A model generated the notes under the pieces. It was given only the letters and a program-made list of their open reading frames with translations. It was not told the origin of the DNA and ran no database searches. A stretch of 64,000 nt of DNA. It comes from Neorhodopirellula pilleata. Lineage in GTDB: Bacteria > Planctomycetota > Planctomycetia > Pirellulales > Pirellulaceae. The stretch lies in NCBI RefSeq assembly GCF_007859915.1, contig NZ_SJPM01000014.1, positions 81,954-145,953 on the forward strand, read 5' to 3'. Each line of letters starts with the position of its first letter. The stretch's first letter is position 1. Of this stretch, positions 47,912 through 58,845 are shown piece after piece. The position numbers and the translations under genes were made by a program.

Positions 47912-49515
47912 TTTGCTGCCTCCCAGCCGGCGGTGTGTTGGGCAATGAGCTGCTGTACCAACTCAAGATGGTCCGCTGCGACATTTCGCGTTTCTCTCGG
48001 ATCGGTTTCGTGATCGAATAGCTCGACAAAGAGTGGGTCCGCGTCCATATCTCGTCGATCCTTCCAAAGCACCAACCGGTAACGATCCGTTCGCATGGTG
48101 AAGCCAGTCAGGTGTTGCTCAAACAATTCACGATCCCATCGCTCGCCCATCTGTGATTTGATACGGCTTTCCACTTCACCGATCAGCGGACCAAACCAAG
48201 TTTCTCGCATCGCTGGCGACAGCGGGTTCGCGGCCCATTCGCGAAGTGCTGGATTGGGGTACTGGCTAAACGCGGCTTTCTTCCAAGTTTGATTTGGATC
48301 ATCCAGTAGCAGTGCAAAGCTATGGCCTTCCAAGTGTTCGGGCTTGGACAAACCAACTAACTCACAAAGCGTTGGATAGATATCGACCAACTCGACCAAA
48401 GCATCGGTCTTGGCTCCACGAGTTTTCATCGTTGGCGTCCAAATCATGAGTGGCACACGCGTTGCAATTTCGTAGTTGGTCGCTTTTCCCCAGACGCCCA
48501 TGTCGCCAAGGTGCCAACCGTGATCGCCCCAAACGACGATGATCGTGTTGTCGCGAATACCGGCTTCTTCCAACGCCGCGATTAGTTTTCCGATTTGTGA
48601 GTCGACGTAACTGGTGCTGGCTAGGTAGGCGTGCTTTAAGGTTCGAGATAACTCCGCCCCAAGTGGTCCCGACTTGGGAATTCCCGCACGGGTGCGAAGT
48701 TCAAACGAAGCGTGCAAGCCCATCGCGGCGCCGTCTGTGGGGGCCTCTGTTTCGCTTGCCATCGGAATGTCTGCTGGATCGTACAGGTCCCAGTACTTCG
48801 CGGGAGCACACCAATTTAGATGCGGAAGTTTGTAACCCATCGCCAGGAAGAACGGCTTGTTGTTGTCGGCCACAAGTTGTTTCAATGTGGCGATGGCCTT
48901 GGCTGTGTTGTAACCGTCGATGTAAGCGGTGTCCGGCACATCGGCTTTTTCATAAGCCGGACCGCTTGCCAATCCGCGTTTGGCAGCTTCGCCGTACTTG
49001 GCAATCATCGCTTCCCGATCCTCGGCTTGGATGCGCTGGTTCTCGGGCAGGCGAAACGTCCCGCCCGGCGGCTTGAGACCTTTGATCCACTTCACCGGAT
49101 CGCGACTCCACGAAACGCCTTCGTCCGTGTCGCCGTCGTGAAAGATCTTGCCGCAGTAAACCGTTTCGTAGCCGCCGGCAATGAAGTGCTGTGGCAACGT
49201 AACGATGTCAGGTTGAAGCTCCCGAAGCGATACGTAGTTGTGGAAAAGTCCAGTCGTCTCTGGACGAGCTCCCGTCAATAAACTCGCTCGCGATGGACGG
49301 CAAATCGCTTGCTGACAATACGCTCGATTGAACAGTAACCCGTCGCTGGCCAACGCATCCAAATGAGGTGTGACGGCGATCGGCGAACCATAGCAACCAA
49401 GCTCTGGACGCAGATCATCGACGGCAATGAAAAGGATGTTTGGTTTCTCTGCCGAATTGCCGAGAAGTGACAGGCAGGAGAGTAACAAAAAGGTCAGATA
49501 CCGCATTTTCGTCAT
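47908..49515 (-). CDS. Arylsulfatase family protein (iduronate-2-sulfatase-like)
   Basis: 535 residues. Signal peptide (YLTFLLLSCLSLLGNSAEK), then LFIAVDDLRPELGCYG (first metal Asp pair) and CRPSRASLLTG with formylglycine Cys at residue 72. Further sulfatase marks: YCGKIFHDGD (active-site Lys), IIVVWGDHGWHLG and DMGVWGKATNYE. The DDLRPELGCYG opening places it with iduronate-2-sulfatase-like (S1_7 type) enzymes acting on sulfated glycans in the periplasm or outside. Activity needs the formylglycine-generating enzyme. It is co-directional with GH16 and the broken PSCyt1 gene. Confidence 0.92.
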   Translation of the reverse strand: MTKMRYLTFLLLSCLSLLGNSAEKPNILFIAVDDLRPELGCYGSPIAVTPHLDALASDGLLFNRAYCQQAICRPSRASLLTGARPETTGLFHNYVSLRELQPDIVTLPQHFIAGGYETVYCGKIFHDGDTDEGVSWSRDPVKWIKGLKPPGGTFRLPENQRIQAEDREAMIAKYGEAAKRGLASGPAYEKADVPDTAYIDGYNTAKAIATLKQLVADNNKPFFLAMGYKLPHLNWCAPAKYWDLYDPADIPMASETEAPTDGAAMGLHASFELRTRAGIPKSGPLGAELSRTLKHAYLASTSYVDSQIGKLIAALEEAGIRDNTIIVVWGDHGWHLGDMGVWGKATNYEIATRVPLMIWTPTMKTRGAKTDALVELVDIYPTLCELVGLSKPEHLEGHSFALLLDDPNQTWKKAAFSQYPNPALREWAANPLSPAMRETWFGPLIGEVESRIKSQMGERWDRELFEQHLTGFTMRTDRYRLVLWKDRRDMDADPLFVELFDHETDPRETRNVAADHLELVQQLIAQHTAGWEAAK

Positions 49516-49557
49516 TGTCTTTGGGGACTTGTTGGAGGCTTAAACACTGATCGCGAT

Positions 49558-50742
49558 TTAGTTCTTCTTGGCGAACCAATTCTTTCGCTCAAGTCCAGAG
49601 GCAATGCCGTCTTGGTTCTTGTCAATCTCTATAAAGTTGGACTCCACCTTGGCTTGATTCCATGCCCAACCATTCGCATCCCACTTCGCTTTTTCTTTTT
49701 CGAGATATTCGGCCTTCGTCCAATCCACATTGCCAGCCGTCATAGATTTCGGCGATGCCGCCAAACGCCAAACCCGCACGTAGTCGACGGCCATGTGAGT
49801 CGGGAAGCCGTCTGTCGTTGTCTTGTCGCTGACGGGAGCCATCTCGCCATCTTTGTAGGTGACGAACGGAAAGCGAAGGCCCATCGAAAGCGTGATGTGC
49901 ATCGGCAGGTGCCAATAGAGGTTGGGTTTGCGGCCGACTTCTTCGCCGTCGATGTACCAGATGATTTCCTCAGGTGTATTTTTCACTGCATAGACGTGAT
50001 AGTCCTCTCGCGGATCCCACGGTGAATCGAAATGGGTTTTGCAGAGTTCCGGTTCATTGTTTGGTCGACTCCAAACCCGCTTGCCGTCTTTCATCAGGAC
50101 GGTGTGCAGATTGCAGTCGATATGGGTTACGGGAAAGTGCTCTTTTTTCTCGAAGTCGTATTCGCTCTGTTGCAACTCAACGACGTCGATTTCTGAGTAA
50201 GCCACGATCTCGCCATCGCTAGCTTTGTAGCGATTTTCAGGACCGATACTGTAGAGCCAAAAAGAAGGGCAAGCACCGGGATACCGCGAACAACCTTTGA
50301 TGCGGGCTTCAAAGTAACCATACGTGATCGTCTTGTCGTTTCGAGCCATACCCGAACTGTAGTGAAGTTGTTGTCCGCGGCGTTGATGGTCTTCAGCAAC
50401 CATCTGCAAATGCAATGAGCCGCTTTTTTGAGACACATTGCGGGGCTCCCAACTCCATGGCCCAAAGTCTTTTGTGTCGATGTTCCATTTATCGAGATCA
50501 ACGGTGTCGCCATTGAACTCATCAGATTGTCCGTCGACAAAGCTCCACTTCGAAGTGCTGACGTCCGCGACATCGCCAAACGGCTGCGGCTGATCAGCAG
50601 AACCAACGACTGGAACGAAAAGACAAACGCAAAAGACAGCTCGTAAAATCAACTGCGGTGGATGCGTACGTGGCACTCCCGCAATCAGCAATGGTTCAGT
50701 ATCCAAGTGGTTTTCCCTGCTCGTAAAGGTTGTGAATTTCAT
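49558..50742 (-). CDS. GH16 glycoside hydrolase, kappa-carrageenase-like
   Basis: 394 residues. A hydrophobic segment (LILRAVFCVCLFVPVVGSAD) at residues 31-50 is the signal; the ATG at 50742 lies 47 bases inside the preceding gene, so a later GTG start is possible. The GH16 fold has EFNGDTVDLDKWN (family opening), GYFEARIKG, the catalytic SEIDVVE (Glu184, Asp186, Glu189), IDCNLHT and MGLRFPF. The EIDVVE form and the long inserts resemble kappa-carrageenases or related galactan hydrolases. A C-terminal EF-hand-type loop (DKNQDGIASGLE) ends it. It would cut sulfated red-algal galactan outside the cell. Confidence 0.88.
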   Translation of the reverse strand: MKFTTFTSRENHLDTEPLLIAGVPRTHPPQLILRAVFCVCLFVPVVGSADQPQPFGDVADVSTSKWSFVDGQSDEFNGDTVDLDKWNIDTKDFGPWSWEPRNVSQKSGSLHLQMVAEDHQRRGQQLHYSSGMARNDKTITYGYFEARIKGCSRYPGACPSFWLYSIGPENRYKASDGEIVAYSEIDVVELQQSEYDFEKKEHFPVTHIDCNLHTVLMKDGKRVWSRPNNEPELCKTHFDSPWDPREDYHVYAVKNTPEEIIWYIDGEEVGRKPNLYWHLPMHITLSMGLRFPFVTYKDGEMAPVSDKTTTDGFPTHMAVDYVRVWRLAASPKSMTAGNVDWTKAEYLEKEKAKWDANGWAWNQAKVESNFIEIDKNQDGIASGLERKNWFAKKN

Positions 50743-52396
50743 CTTGCTCGAGAGCGGCGTTGTAGATCGTCATTTCGTCGATCGTTCCGTTCAAATTGCG
50801 AACGGAGAACCACGGGGTTTTACGGAAAGGCTGCCCCCAGTTGCCGATTTCGGCGGGACCAATCTTCAAGTTTTCGATGGTGAACTTGTCATTAATCGGT
50901 TCGTTGCTCACGAGTTCGCCGTTGACGTACTGCGTCACTCGATGCCCCGCTGGATCGTAAACCGCGACAAGGTGGAACCAACGACCGCTCTTTGAAATAT
51001 CCCAGACCGGCGGCGTGTAGTAGACCTTCGCCAAGCCAGCGGCCTTGACCAAACTGCCATCCCGCTCGCTGAAATGATGCATCTCTTGCGTGTCGTCGAT
51101 CATGACCGAAAACATCAACGAACCGTCATCGCGAATCTGCCAATGCAATTCGCCGGTCTCGTAGCCATCGCTCATGAATAGAGCGTTGTAGACATGATCA
51201 AGACTATCGATGCGAACCCATGTGGAGAAAGTGAATGCTTTGAACTCGCCGTCGATTCTGGTTCGAGCACGTGCGCCAATCCGGTCGAATTCCAAACCCG
51301 TTGATGGCTGGCCGAATCGACCGGTCGACCGCTGAACCGGGCCCACCAACGTCGCCTCTTTCCCAACGCCGCTCAGCGCGGCATTGGGTACCGTTCGTCC
51401 AGGTGGCATGTCGGCGATTTTGTAGTAAGCGATCAATCGCTTGTCTCGTTGATGCTTTTGCGAGAATGCTTGCCACTTGGAAAAGCGTTCCGCCTCGGCG
51501 TCTTCGCGCCGACTCTCCAAGTCAGCAAAACCGCTGATCTTGTCGCCGCCGGAAGCTGCCCGCTGCTGGCCCAGCCACTGGTGTTGACCAGTTGTCAGAT
51601 GAACGCCGTCATGCACTCCGCCTCTAAGCGCGACCTCGCCATCAATGACTTCGACCCGCGAACTCTCTGCTCCGACATCAAGCGCGAACTCAGTACCTAA
51701 GTCGATGATTTCAGCTTCACTGGTTTGCACGATGAATCCGCGTGCGGCCGGTGGTACGTTGGCACGAAGACGTCCTGACGCGACCTTCACGGACCAGTCG
51801 GATTGAACATCCAGCACGGCCGGACCTTCGATTGTTAAAGTGGCTCCGCAAAAAAAGTCGATTTCGGCGATCCCGGATTCGATTTGCAATTTACCGCCTG
51901 GTAAGACATCGCCATCACGGTAGGACTTGGCGCCAGTCGTCCACTGCAACGCGACTGAGTGCCGAAGCATGGCATGGCCGGCAATCGTTTGTTCCACTTG
52001 CCTACCAACCACAGCAGCTTCGCTATTGCGATCTTTGCCTCGGTCATTGCCAACGATGTAGCCTGCCAATCCGACGGTCATGAGTAATGAGGCAGCGATT
52101 GCGAGCAACATCACCATGCGCTTCAGCGACGGGCCAAACCAGGTTTCTGGACGATGACTAGGTCCATCGCTGACGCTTCGACTTACGAACTCGTCATCCA
52201 GCGACTCTGCGTACACTTCACCGGGGTAGATCGAACACAATGCTTCATGGTTGTCGAGTAACTCGTGATAGCGATTGACCGCGTCGGGAGACTCTTGAAG
52301 ACGTTGATTCAGTGCGACCCTCTGTTCTCCGGATAGATGACCATCCAGCATCGCAGAGACGAGCGGGTCGATCGAATCGTTTGGTTGCGTATTCAT
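50696..52396 (-). CDS. FecR-type anti-sigma/LamG domain membrane protein
   Basis: 566 residues from ATG 52396 (GGAGGGA upstream). Residues 1-80 are a cytoplasmic zinc-finger-free anti-sigma-like part (LVSAMLDGHLSGEQRVALNQ). One membrane helix follows (MVMLLAIAASLLMTVGLAG), then a FecR-like domain (GGKLQIESGIAEIDFFCGA, DLGTEFALDV, VEVIDGEVALRGG) and a C-terminal LamG/concanavalin domain (FSTWVRIDS, GTIDEMTIYNAAL). It overlaps the ECF sigma gene by ATGA. This sigma plus FecR/LamG pair is typical of planctomycetes and probably senses a polysaccharide signal outside to control the locus. Confidence 0.88.
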   Translation of the reverse strand: MNTQPNDSIDPLVSAMLDGHLSGEQRVALNQRLQESPDAVNRYHELLDNHEALCSIYPGEVYAESLDDEFVSRSVSDGPSHRPETWFGPSLKRMVMLLAIAASLLMTVGLAGYIVGNDRGKDRNSEAAVVGRQVEQTIAGHAMLRHSVALQWTTGAKSYRDGDVLPGGKLQIESGIAEIDFFCGATLTIEGPAVLDVQSDWSVKVASGRLRANVPPAARGFIVQTSEAEIIDLGTEFALDVGAESSRVEVIDGEVALRGGVHDGVHLTTGQHQWLGQQRAASGGDKISGFADLESRREDAEAERFSKWQAFSQKHQRDKRLIAYYKIADMPPGRTVPNAALSGVGKEATLVGPVQRSTGRFGQPSTGLEFDRIGARARTRIDGEFKAFTFSTWVRIDSLDHVYNALFMSDGYETGELHWQIRDDGSLMFSVMIDDTQEMHHFSERDGSLVKAAGLAKVYYTPPVWDISKSGRWFHLVAVYDPAGHRVTQYVNGELVSNEPINDKFTIENLKIGPAEIGNWGQPFRKTPWFSVRNLNGTIDEMTIYNAALEQDEIHNLYEQGKPLGY

Positions 52397-52938
52397 ACCG
52401 ATCCCTCCACTTCTAATCTCGTTCGCACGCAGTCGCTCAACTGACGGCGGATTCGAGACAGTCGCATCCCAACTGCGTCGACTGATTTGGCTAGCGTTTT
52501 CGCGATTTCGACAATCGGTTCGCCGTCTCGATAGCGCCGATGGATCAGTGTGCGATCTTGCTCCTTCAGTCGCTCCAGACACTGCCTGAGCAATGGGATT
52601 CGTTCATCGACCGACTGGACTTCTTCGTCCACGGATCGATCCAGCAACTGATCAGCCTGATCGGTGAAAACCAATCGCCCAGCTCCTTCGGATTTCCGCC
52701 AGGCCATGACCTGGAATTTCGCGATCGTGAACGCCCAAGCCGCGAAACTCGAACCACGCTCGAATTCGTCCGCCTTTCGACAGAGCACCAAGTTGGTCCG
52801 CTGAAGGACCTCGAGCGTCTGTTCGCGGTCGGCCAAGCGTTTGAGAATGAATCCGTACAATCGCGGCTGGATACTCGCCATTTCAACGGCGAGATCTTCT
52901 TCAGGATTCAACGACGAAGGTGGATCGGAGTGGCTCAT
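52393..52938 (-). CDS. ECF RNA polymerase sigma factor (Rhodopirellula type)
   Basis: 181 residues from ATG 52938 (a start at 52956 is also open). Region 2 is seen at PRLYGFILKRLADREQTLEV and FERGSSFAAWAFTIAKFQV, region 4 at LKEQDRTLIHRRYRDGEPIV and SVDAVGMRLSRIRRQL (HTH). It fits the TIGR02989 (Rhodopirellula/Verrucomicrobium) sigma family. The downstream FecR/LamG gene overlaps by four bases and is the presumed membrane partner. The pair stands at the head of the minus-strand GH16, sulfatase and PSCyt1 genes, suggesting they are its targets. Confidence 0.92.
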   Translation of the reverse strand: MSHSDPPSSLNPEEDLAVEMASIQPRLYGFILKRLADREQTLEVLQRTNLVLCRKADEFERGSSFAAWAFTIAKFQVMAWRKSEGAGRLVFTDQADQLLDRSVDEEVQSVDERIPLLRQCLERLKEQDRTLIHRRYRDGEPIVEIAKTLAKSVDAVGMRLSRIRRQLSDCVRTRLEVEGSV

Positions 52939-53093
52939 TGAATAGTGAATAGTCACCGGAGGGCTAATCTAACGCAAAAACAAAAAAAATCTTTTTGAAA
53001 GCTCGTTAGGTAGACGCGACGAGTCCTATTTACCTAAACAGCGTCAAACCGGCTACTTCCCGTGCGCCCAATCCCCACGAAATAGACAATCGC

Positions 53094-54608
53094 ATGAATC
53101 AACCGACTCGGCTCGCCGTCGTCTTCTGTTGCCTGGCGTCGTTCATTCCACAGCTAAACGCGGCTGATCACGCCGTGCGGTCGAATATTCTGCTGATCGT
53201 GTGCGATGACCTTGGCTACGCCGATGTCGGTTTCAACGCGAAGCAGTTTGGCGTAGAAACGGACGCCGTCACTCCAAACATCGACAGGCTCGCCAAAGCA
53301 GGAACGATCTTTAAGCAGGCGTATGTGGCCCATCCATTTTGTGGGCCGAGCAGAATGGGCTTAATGGCGGGACGGATGCCACATGGTTTCGGTGGCCAAA
53401 AGAATCTGCCCGATGTCGCCAAGAATCTGGAGGACTATAACCAAAAGGGTATCCCCGAAAGCGAGACGTTGTTCAGCAACGTCCTGCAAAGCTCCGGCTA
53501 CCGAACTGCCTGTATCGGCAAGTGGCATCTGGGCGACGCGCAGCCCTTTCAGCCAAACTCGCGCGGGTTTGATCACTTCTTCGGCTTCCTCGGGGGCGGA
53601 CACCTCTACTATCCGTCGGTGTCTGATCAAGTCGAACCGAAGATCAACGATTACCAGTTTCTGCTGCGGCGTAACGGCGAAGAAGTCCGGTCTCCCGAGG
53701 GAGCTTACCTCACCGACATGCTTTCCGACGAAGCGGTGTCGTTCATCACGCAGCCGTCCAATGATCCGTTCTTCTTGTACTTGGCATACAACGCTCCGCA
53801 TTCACCGTTGCAAGGCAAGACAGAAGATTTGCAGCATTTGTATCCTGACCACAAGCCCGCCAATCCAGCGAACGGCATTGATTTTCGTGACTACGAAAAG
53901 CGGCAAAACTACGTCGCCATGATGTACGCTGTCGATCGCGGAATCGGCGAAATCACGAGGGCCCTGCAAGACCCAAACCGAGATGGCAATGAAGAGGATT
54001 CGATTCTCAAGAACACACTGATTGTGTTCCTGAGTGATAACGGCGGCAAGATCCTGCAAGCTGGAAACAATGCACCACTGAGCGACGACAAGGGCTCGAC
54101 TCATGAAGGAGGCATCCGCGTGCCCATGTTCATGCACTGGCCGGGAAACGTCGCCGCGGACAGCGCCTTCGATCATCCGGTGCTTGCACTGGATCTCTAT
54201 CCGACCCTCGTGGGACTTGCTGACGCGACGATCCCAGCCGACAAAGTGCTCGATGGAAAAGACATTTGGGACAATGTTCAATCAGGAACGAACCCACATG
54301 CCGGTCAAATCATGCATTGGTTACGTCATCACGGAGCAGGCAATGAAGTCGCGATCCGCAAAGATGAGCTCAAAGCGTACCGAAAAATGGGCGGGAAGTG
54401 GCAGATTCACAATGTCGTCGCGGACGAGGGTGAGGCCACTGACCTTGTCGACCAGAACCCTGATCTGCTGAGTGAACTGGTTGCCGCAGGGGCAGCATGG
54501 TCCGAGACGTTGCAGGATCCTCAATGGCACGACACCGCCGCCGGCATGAAGAATTGGATCGACAATCACATGCCAATGTATGAATCGACCTTCCAGACGC
54601 GTCGCTAG
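53094..54608 (+). CDS. Arylsulfatase family protein
   Basis: 504 residues, divergent from the sigma factor gene. Signal peptide MNQPTRLAVVFCCLASFIPQ ending LNAADH, then ILLIVCDDLGYADVG and the formylglycine motif CGPSRMGLMAGR (Cys 83). Other marks: ACIGKWHLGDAQPF (Lys and His), HSPLQGK, VFLSDNGGKI and GGIRVPMFMHWPG. It is of the alpha-sulfatase S1 type; DDLGYADVG points to arylsulfatase A or galactose/GalNAc sulfatase relatives. It would remove sulfate from the polysaccharide degraded by the GH16 and fucosidase functions of the locus. Confidence 0.92.
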   Translation: MNQPTRLAVVFCCLASFIPQLNAADHAVRSNILLIVCDDLGYADVGFNAKQFGVETDAVTPNIDRLAKAGTIFKQAYVAHPFCGPSRMGLMAGRMPHGFGGQKNLPDVAKNLEDYNQKGIPESETLFSNVLQSSGYRTACIGKWHLGDAQPFQPNSRGFDHFFGFLGGGHLYYPSVSDQVEPKINDYQFLLRRNGEEVRSPEGAYLTDMLSDEAVSFITQPSNDPFFLYLAYNAPHSPLQGKTEDLQHLYPDHKPANPANGIDFRDYEKRQNYVAMMYAVDRGIGEITRALQDPNRDGNEEDSILKNTLIVFLSDNGGKILQAGNNAPLSDDKGSTHEGGIRVPMFMHWPGNVAADSAFDHPVLALDLYPTLVGLADATIPADKVLDGKDIWDNVQSGTNPHAGQIMHWLRHHGAGNEVAIRKDELKAYRKMGGKWQIHNVVADEGEATDLVDQNPDLLSELVAAGAAWSETLQDPQWHDTAAGMKNWIDNHMPMYESTFQTRR

Positions 54609-54636
54609 ACTACGGTTCTCTGCCGCCAGGCAGCTA

Positions 54637-55506
54637 TTACCGCCCTATCGAATTTCGACTGAGTGAACTTGGCGGAACACCATACACTCGTTTGAAGGCG
54701 CGAGAAAACTGGAATGCATCCGCGTAGTCAAGTCGTTCTGCCACAGCACGTACTTTCAAACCCTGTTCGAGTAAGAGCTCGGCCGCGTAGTTCATTCTTA
54801 GACGCAATAGAAATCGGTAGGCTCCCGAACCGGCGAATCGCTTGAAGAGACGCGAGAGGTAGATCGGCGAGATCCCTATTTCTGTTGCGACGTCTTCTGC
54901 CGTCTTGAATTCCAGGAATCGATCTTCCATCAGTTTTCGGACCGACTCAAAGGTGTGAAATGCTTCAGTGAAATCGCCACGATTCGACGAAAGCTTGCGT
55001 TGCCCAATCTTCTGCAGCAAAACCCTCACCAGTGACTCACAGATCTCTTCGGAGGAATCACTGGCGTCCCTAGCCTCCCGATCAATCAAATTCCATAACT
55101 CGACAAGCTCATAGGGCCGTGCAACGGAAATGGGACGTTGCTCCAGCAATCCCAAATGCTTGAGCGTTTCGCATGCCTCGGACCCTGCCAGGTCGAGGTA
55201 ATACTTCCGCATATTGCTTGGGGAGATGTTGCGAATTCGATGAGAGATTCCGGGTCCGTAGGCGAAGAGCGTGCCCGTCGATAGCTCGTGGTCTTTGCCT
55301 CCCATCGTCAGCATCCCTTTGCCTTCGCTGACCCATTCGATGGCGTAATAGGGAAAGTCTTTTCGCTCCACCAAATAGTCTGCATCCATTCGTTCGACCC
55401 CTCCGCAAACGACTGTCAGCGGTCTCGTCTCGGACGGATGAAGGTTCAGGTAGAACCGTCTCGCCTCATGCGTTTGGTGAGAAACAAAATCAGGCTCAGA
55501 GTTCAT
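54637..55506 (-). CDS. AraC family transcription regulator
   Basis: 289 residues from ATG 55506. The N-terminal cupin-type sensing domain has strands such as YYAIEWVSEGKGMLTMGG and STGTLFAYGPGISHRIRNI. The C-terminal AraC HTH pair reads DVATEIGISPIYLSRLFKRF and AERLDYADAFQFSRAFKRVYG-VPPS. It is convergent with the sulfatase gene and divergent from the tagaturonate epimerase-like gene that begins the fucose set, so it probably controls the plus-strand operon at 55.6-63.7 kb in response to a sugar. Confidence 0.92.
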   Translation of the reverse strand: MNSEPDFVSHQTHEARRFYLNLHPSETRPLTVVCGGVERMDADYLVERKDFPYYAIEWVSEGKGMLTMGGKDHELSTGTLFAYGPGISHRIRNISPSNMRKYYLDLAGSEACETLKHLGLLEQRPISVARPYELVELWNLIDREARDASDSSEEICESLVRVLLQKIGQRKLSSNRGDFTEAFHTFESVRKLMEDRFLEFKTAEDVATEIGISPIYLSRLFKRFAGSGAYRFLLRLRMNYAAELLLEQGLKVRAVAERLDYADAFQFSRAFKRVYGVPPSSLSRNSIGR

Positions 55507-55609
55507 CGGCAGTGGTTTAGAATTGACATGCTTGTGTCGAAATCGGCTATGGAACAATCATTCGCAAAGGTCAGAATGGTACCAAATCATTAACCAAACG
55601 TGGACTTTT

Positions 55610-56857
<1,248 letters not shown>

Positions 56858-56866
56858 GAGAAACCA

Positions 56867-57814
56867 ATGACCATCGCAACTTTACCTACGCGCCAACTGG
56901 GCAACACCGGCATCGAACTGCCGATCCTCAGTTTCGGTGCTTCATCGCTCGGTGCCGAATTTCGCAACGTCGAAATGGACGAAATCTTTGCCAGCGTGCG
57001 CGCGGCGCTCGAGTGCGGGATGAACTTGATCGACACGTCTCCTTATTACGGTCGCGGCATGTCGGAAGTCTTGCTGGGTGTTGCCCTCAAGGACGTTCCT
57101 CGTGACGACTACATGCTGTGTACCAAATTGGGACGCTACGACGTTGAGCACTTTGATTTTTCGGCCAAACGCGTTGCCGAGAGTATCGACGTCAGCCTGC
57201 ATCGTCTGCGAACCGATCACTTGGACATCGTGCTATGCCACGATATTGAGTTCGTGCCGCTAAAACAAATTATCGAAGAAACTATTCCAGCCGTCAGGAA
57301 GGCTCAGGAGGCAGGCAAGGTCCGTTGTGTTGGGATTAGCGGCTACCCGATGAAGATGTTCAACACGGTTGCATCGCAAACGGACCTCGACTGCATCATG
57401 TCGTACAACCAATACACGCTTCAAAACACGCGTCTGGTTGACGACGTTGTTCCAAACCTCAAGCCCAAAGGCGTTGGCGTGATGAACGCAGGTCCGTTCG
57501 CGGCCAGGTTGCTGACGAATGCGGAACTTCCCAGTTGGCATAAGGATTCGGCGGAGGTGCAGCAGACGGCTCGCATGGCGGCACAACTTTGCGAACGACG
57601 CGGCGTCGACATCGCCAAATTGGCAATTCAATTCTCTTGCAGTCATCCAGACTTGGCCACGACGGTAGCCGGCAGTGCCAATCCCAACAACATCCGCAAA
57701 TGGGCTCAGTGGATTAACGAGCCGATCGACGAAGAACTGCTTGCCGATGTTTTGCAAATCCTTCAACCCGTTCACAACATCAGCCATGCCGAAGGGCTGC
57801 CGGAGAATAACTGA
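56867..57814 (+). CDS. Aldo/keto reductase, probable L-fucose/galactose 1-dehydrogenase
   Basis: 315 residues. It has the AKR barrel with QLGNTGIELPILSFGASSLG, MNLIDTSPYYGRGMSEVLLG (Asp and Tyr of the active site), DYMLCTKLGRYDVEHFDFSA (Lys) and LDIVLCHDIEFV (His). The closest functional group is aldose 1-dehydrogenases (D-threo-aldose or L-fucose type) that oxidise the sugar to its lactone with NAD(P). The next gene starts two bases after its stop. In a fucose-degrading operon this would be the first oxidative step. Confidence 0.85.
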   Translation: MTIATLPTRQLGNTGIELPILSFGASSLGAEFRNVEMDEIFASVRAALECGMNLIDTSPYYGRGMSEVLLGVALKDVPRDDYMLCTKLGRYDVEHFDFSAKRVAESIDVSLHRLRTDHLDIVLCHDIEFVPLKQIIEETIPAVRKAQEAGKVRCVGISGYPMKMFNTVASQTDLDCIMSYNQYTLQNTRLVDDVVPNLKPKGVGVMNAGPFAARLLTNAELPSWHKDSAEVQQTARMAAQLCERRGVDIAKLAIQFSCSHPDLATTVAGSANPNNIRKWAQWINEPIDEELLADVLQILQPVHNISHAEGLPENN

Positions 57815-57816
57815 CG

Positions 57817-58845
57817 ATGAAAGCTCTGCAGATCAGTGATGTCAAAACGTGGAAGCGGATTGACATTCCGGAAGTTGGCAAGCCCGCCGCTGGCGAGGCC
57901 CGTGTTCGCGTTCATCGGATGGGAGTCTGTGGGACCGATGTCGGATGTTATCTGGGCAAGTTCCCGTTTTTCGCGTTCCCACGAATTCCCGGACACGAAC
58001 TTGGTGTCGAAGTTTTGGAAGTTGGCGACGGTGTCAACAACATTCGCGTGGGCGATCGCTGCTGTGTCGAACCCTACATCAACTGCGGCAAATGTGATTC
58101 CTGCGTTCGCGGACTGACCAATTGCTGCGAACACAATCAGACATTCGGTGTGATGTGTGACGGCGGCCTGACCGAACAAGTGATTCTGCCAGCCAACAAG
58201 CTGCATCCAACCGGCTCCCTGACCTATGACCAGGCGGCGCTCGTGGAGACGCTCGCGATCGGTTGTCACGCCGTCGATCGAGGCGCAGCCCAGCCAGGTC
58301 AGAACGTATTGATTCTTGGCGCGGGGCCCATCGGGCTATCTGCGTTGGAATTCGCGCGGCTCGCTCAGTCCAACGTGATCGTCGCGGATGTCAACGCTCA
58401 GCGATTGGAATTCGTTGCCGACTCCATGGGCTTTAGCCAAACGATCCTTCTCAAGGGTGACGATTCGGATATGGAAGCTATTCGCAAGTTCGGCAATGGC
58501 CGGCTTGCCGACGTCATTGTTGATGCGACGGGGAACCACCACAGCATGACGAGGGCGTTCGAGTTTGCCGCCTTTGGCGGTCGAGTCGTCTATGTCGGAA
58601 TCACTCAGAACGACTTGCAATTCGCGCACGCACCGGTTTTTCATCGGCGTGAGCTGACACTGCTCGCGAGCCGAAACGCTTTGTCTGGTGATTTCACGCG
58701 AATCATTTCCCTCATCAGTGAAGGCAAGATCAACACCGACCCTTGGATGACACATCGTGCATCCTTCGACGATGTCATCGGCGTCTTCGATCAATGGATT
58801 GCACCTGGTTCAGGCGTCATCAAAGCCATCATCGAGGTGACCTAA
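57817..58845 (+). CDS. Zinc-dependent medium-chain dehydrogenase
   Basis: 342 residues. Catalytic zinc ligands are in GVCGTDVGCY and PGHELGVEV. Structural zinc cysteines are in INCGKCDSCVRGLTNCC. The NAD-binding motif is VLILGAGPIGLSALEFARLA. It is an MDR alcohol/polyol dehydrogenase. In L-fucose oxidative pathways an enzyme of this class oxidises L-fuconate-derived 2-keto-3-deoxy acid, which is the likely role here. Its stop overlaps the start of the next gene (TAATG). Cytoplasmic. Confidence 0.85.
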   Translation: MKALQISDVKTWKRIDIPEVGKPAAGEARVRVHRMGVCGTDVGCYLGKFPFFAFPRIPGHELGVEVLEVGDGVNNIRVGDRCCVEPYINCGKCDSCVRGLTNCCEHNQTFGVMCDGGLTEQVILPANKLHPTGSLTYDQAALVETLAIGCHAVDRGAAQPGQNVLILGAGPIGLSALEFARLAQSNVIVADVNAQRLEFVADSMGFSQTILLKGDDSDMEAIRKFGNGRLADVIVDATGNHHSMTRAFEFAAFGGRVVYVGITQNDLQFAHAPVFHRRELTLLASRNALSGDFTRIISLISEGKINTDPWMTHRASFDDVIGVFDQWIAPGSGVIKAIIEVT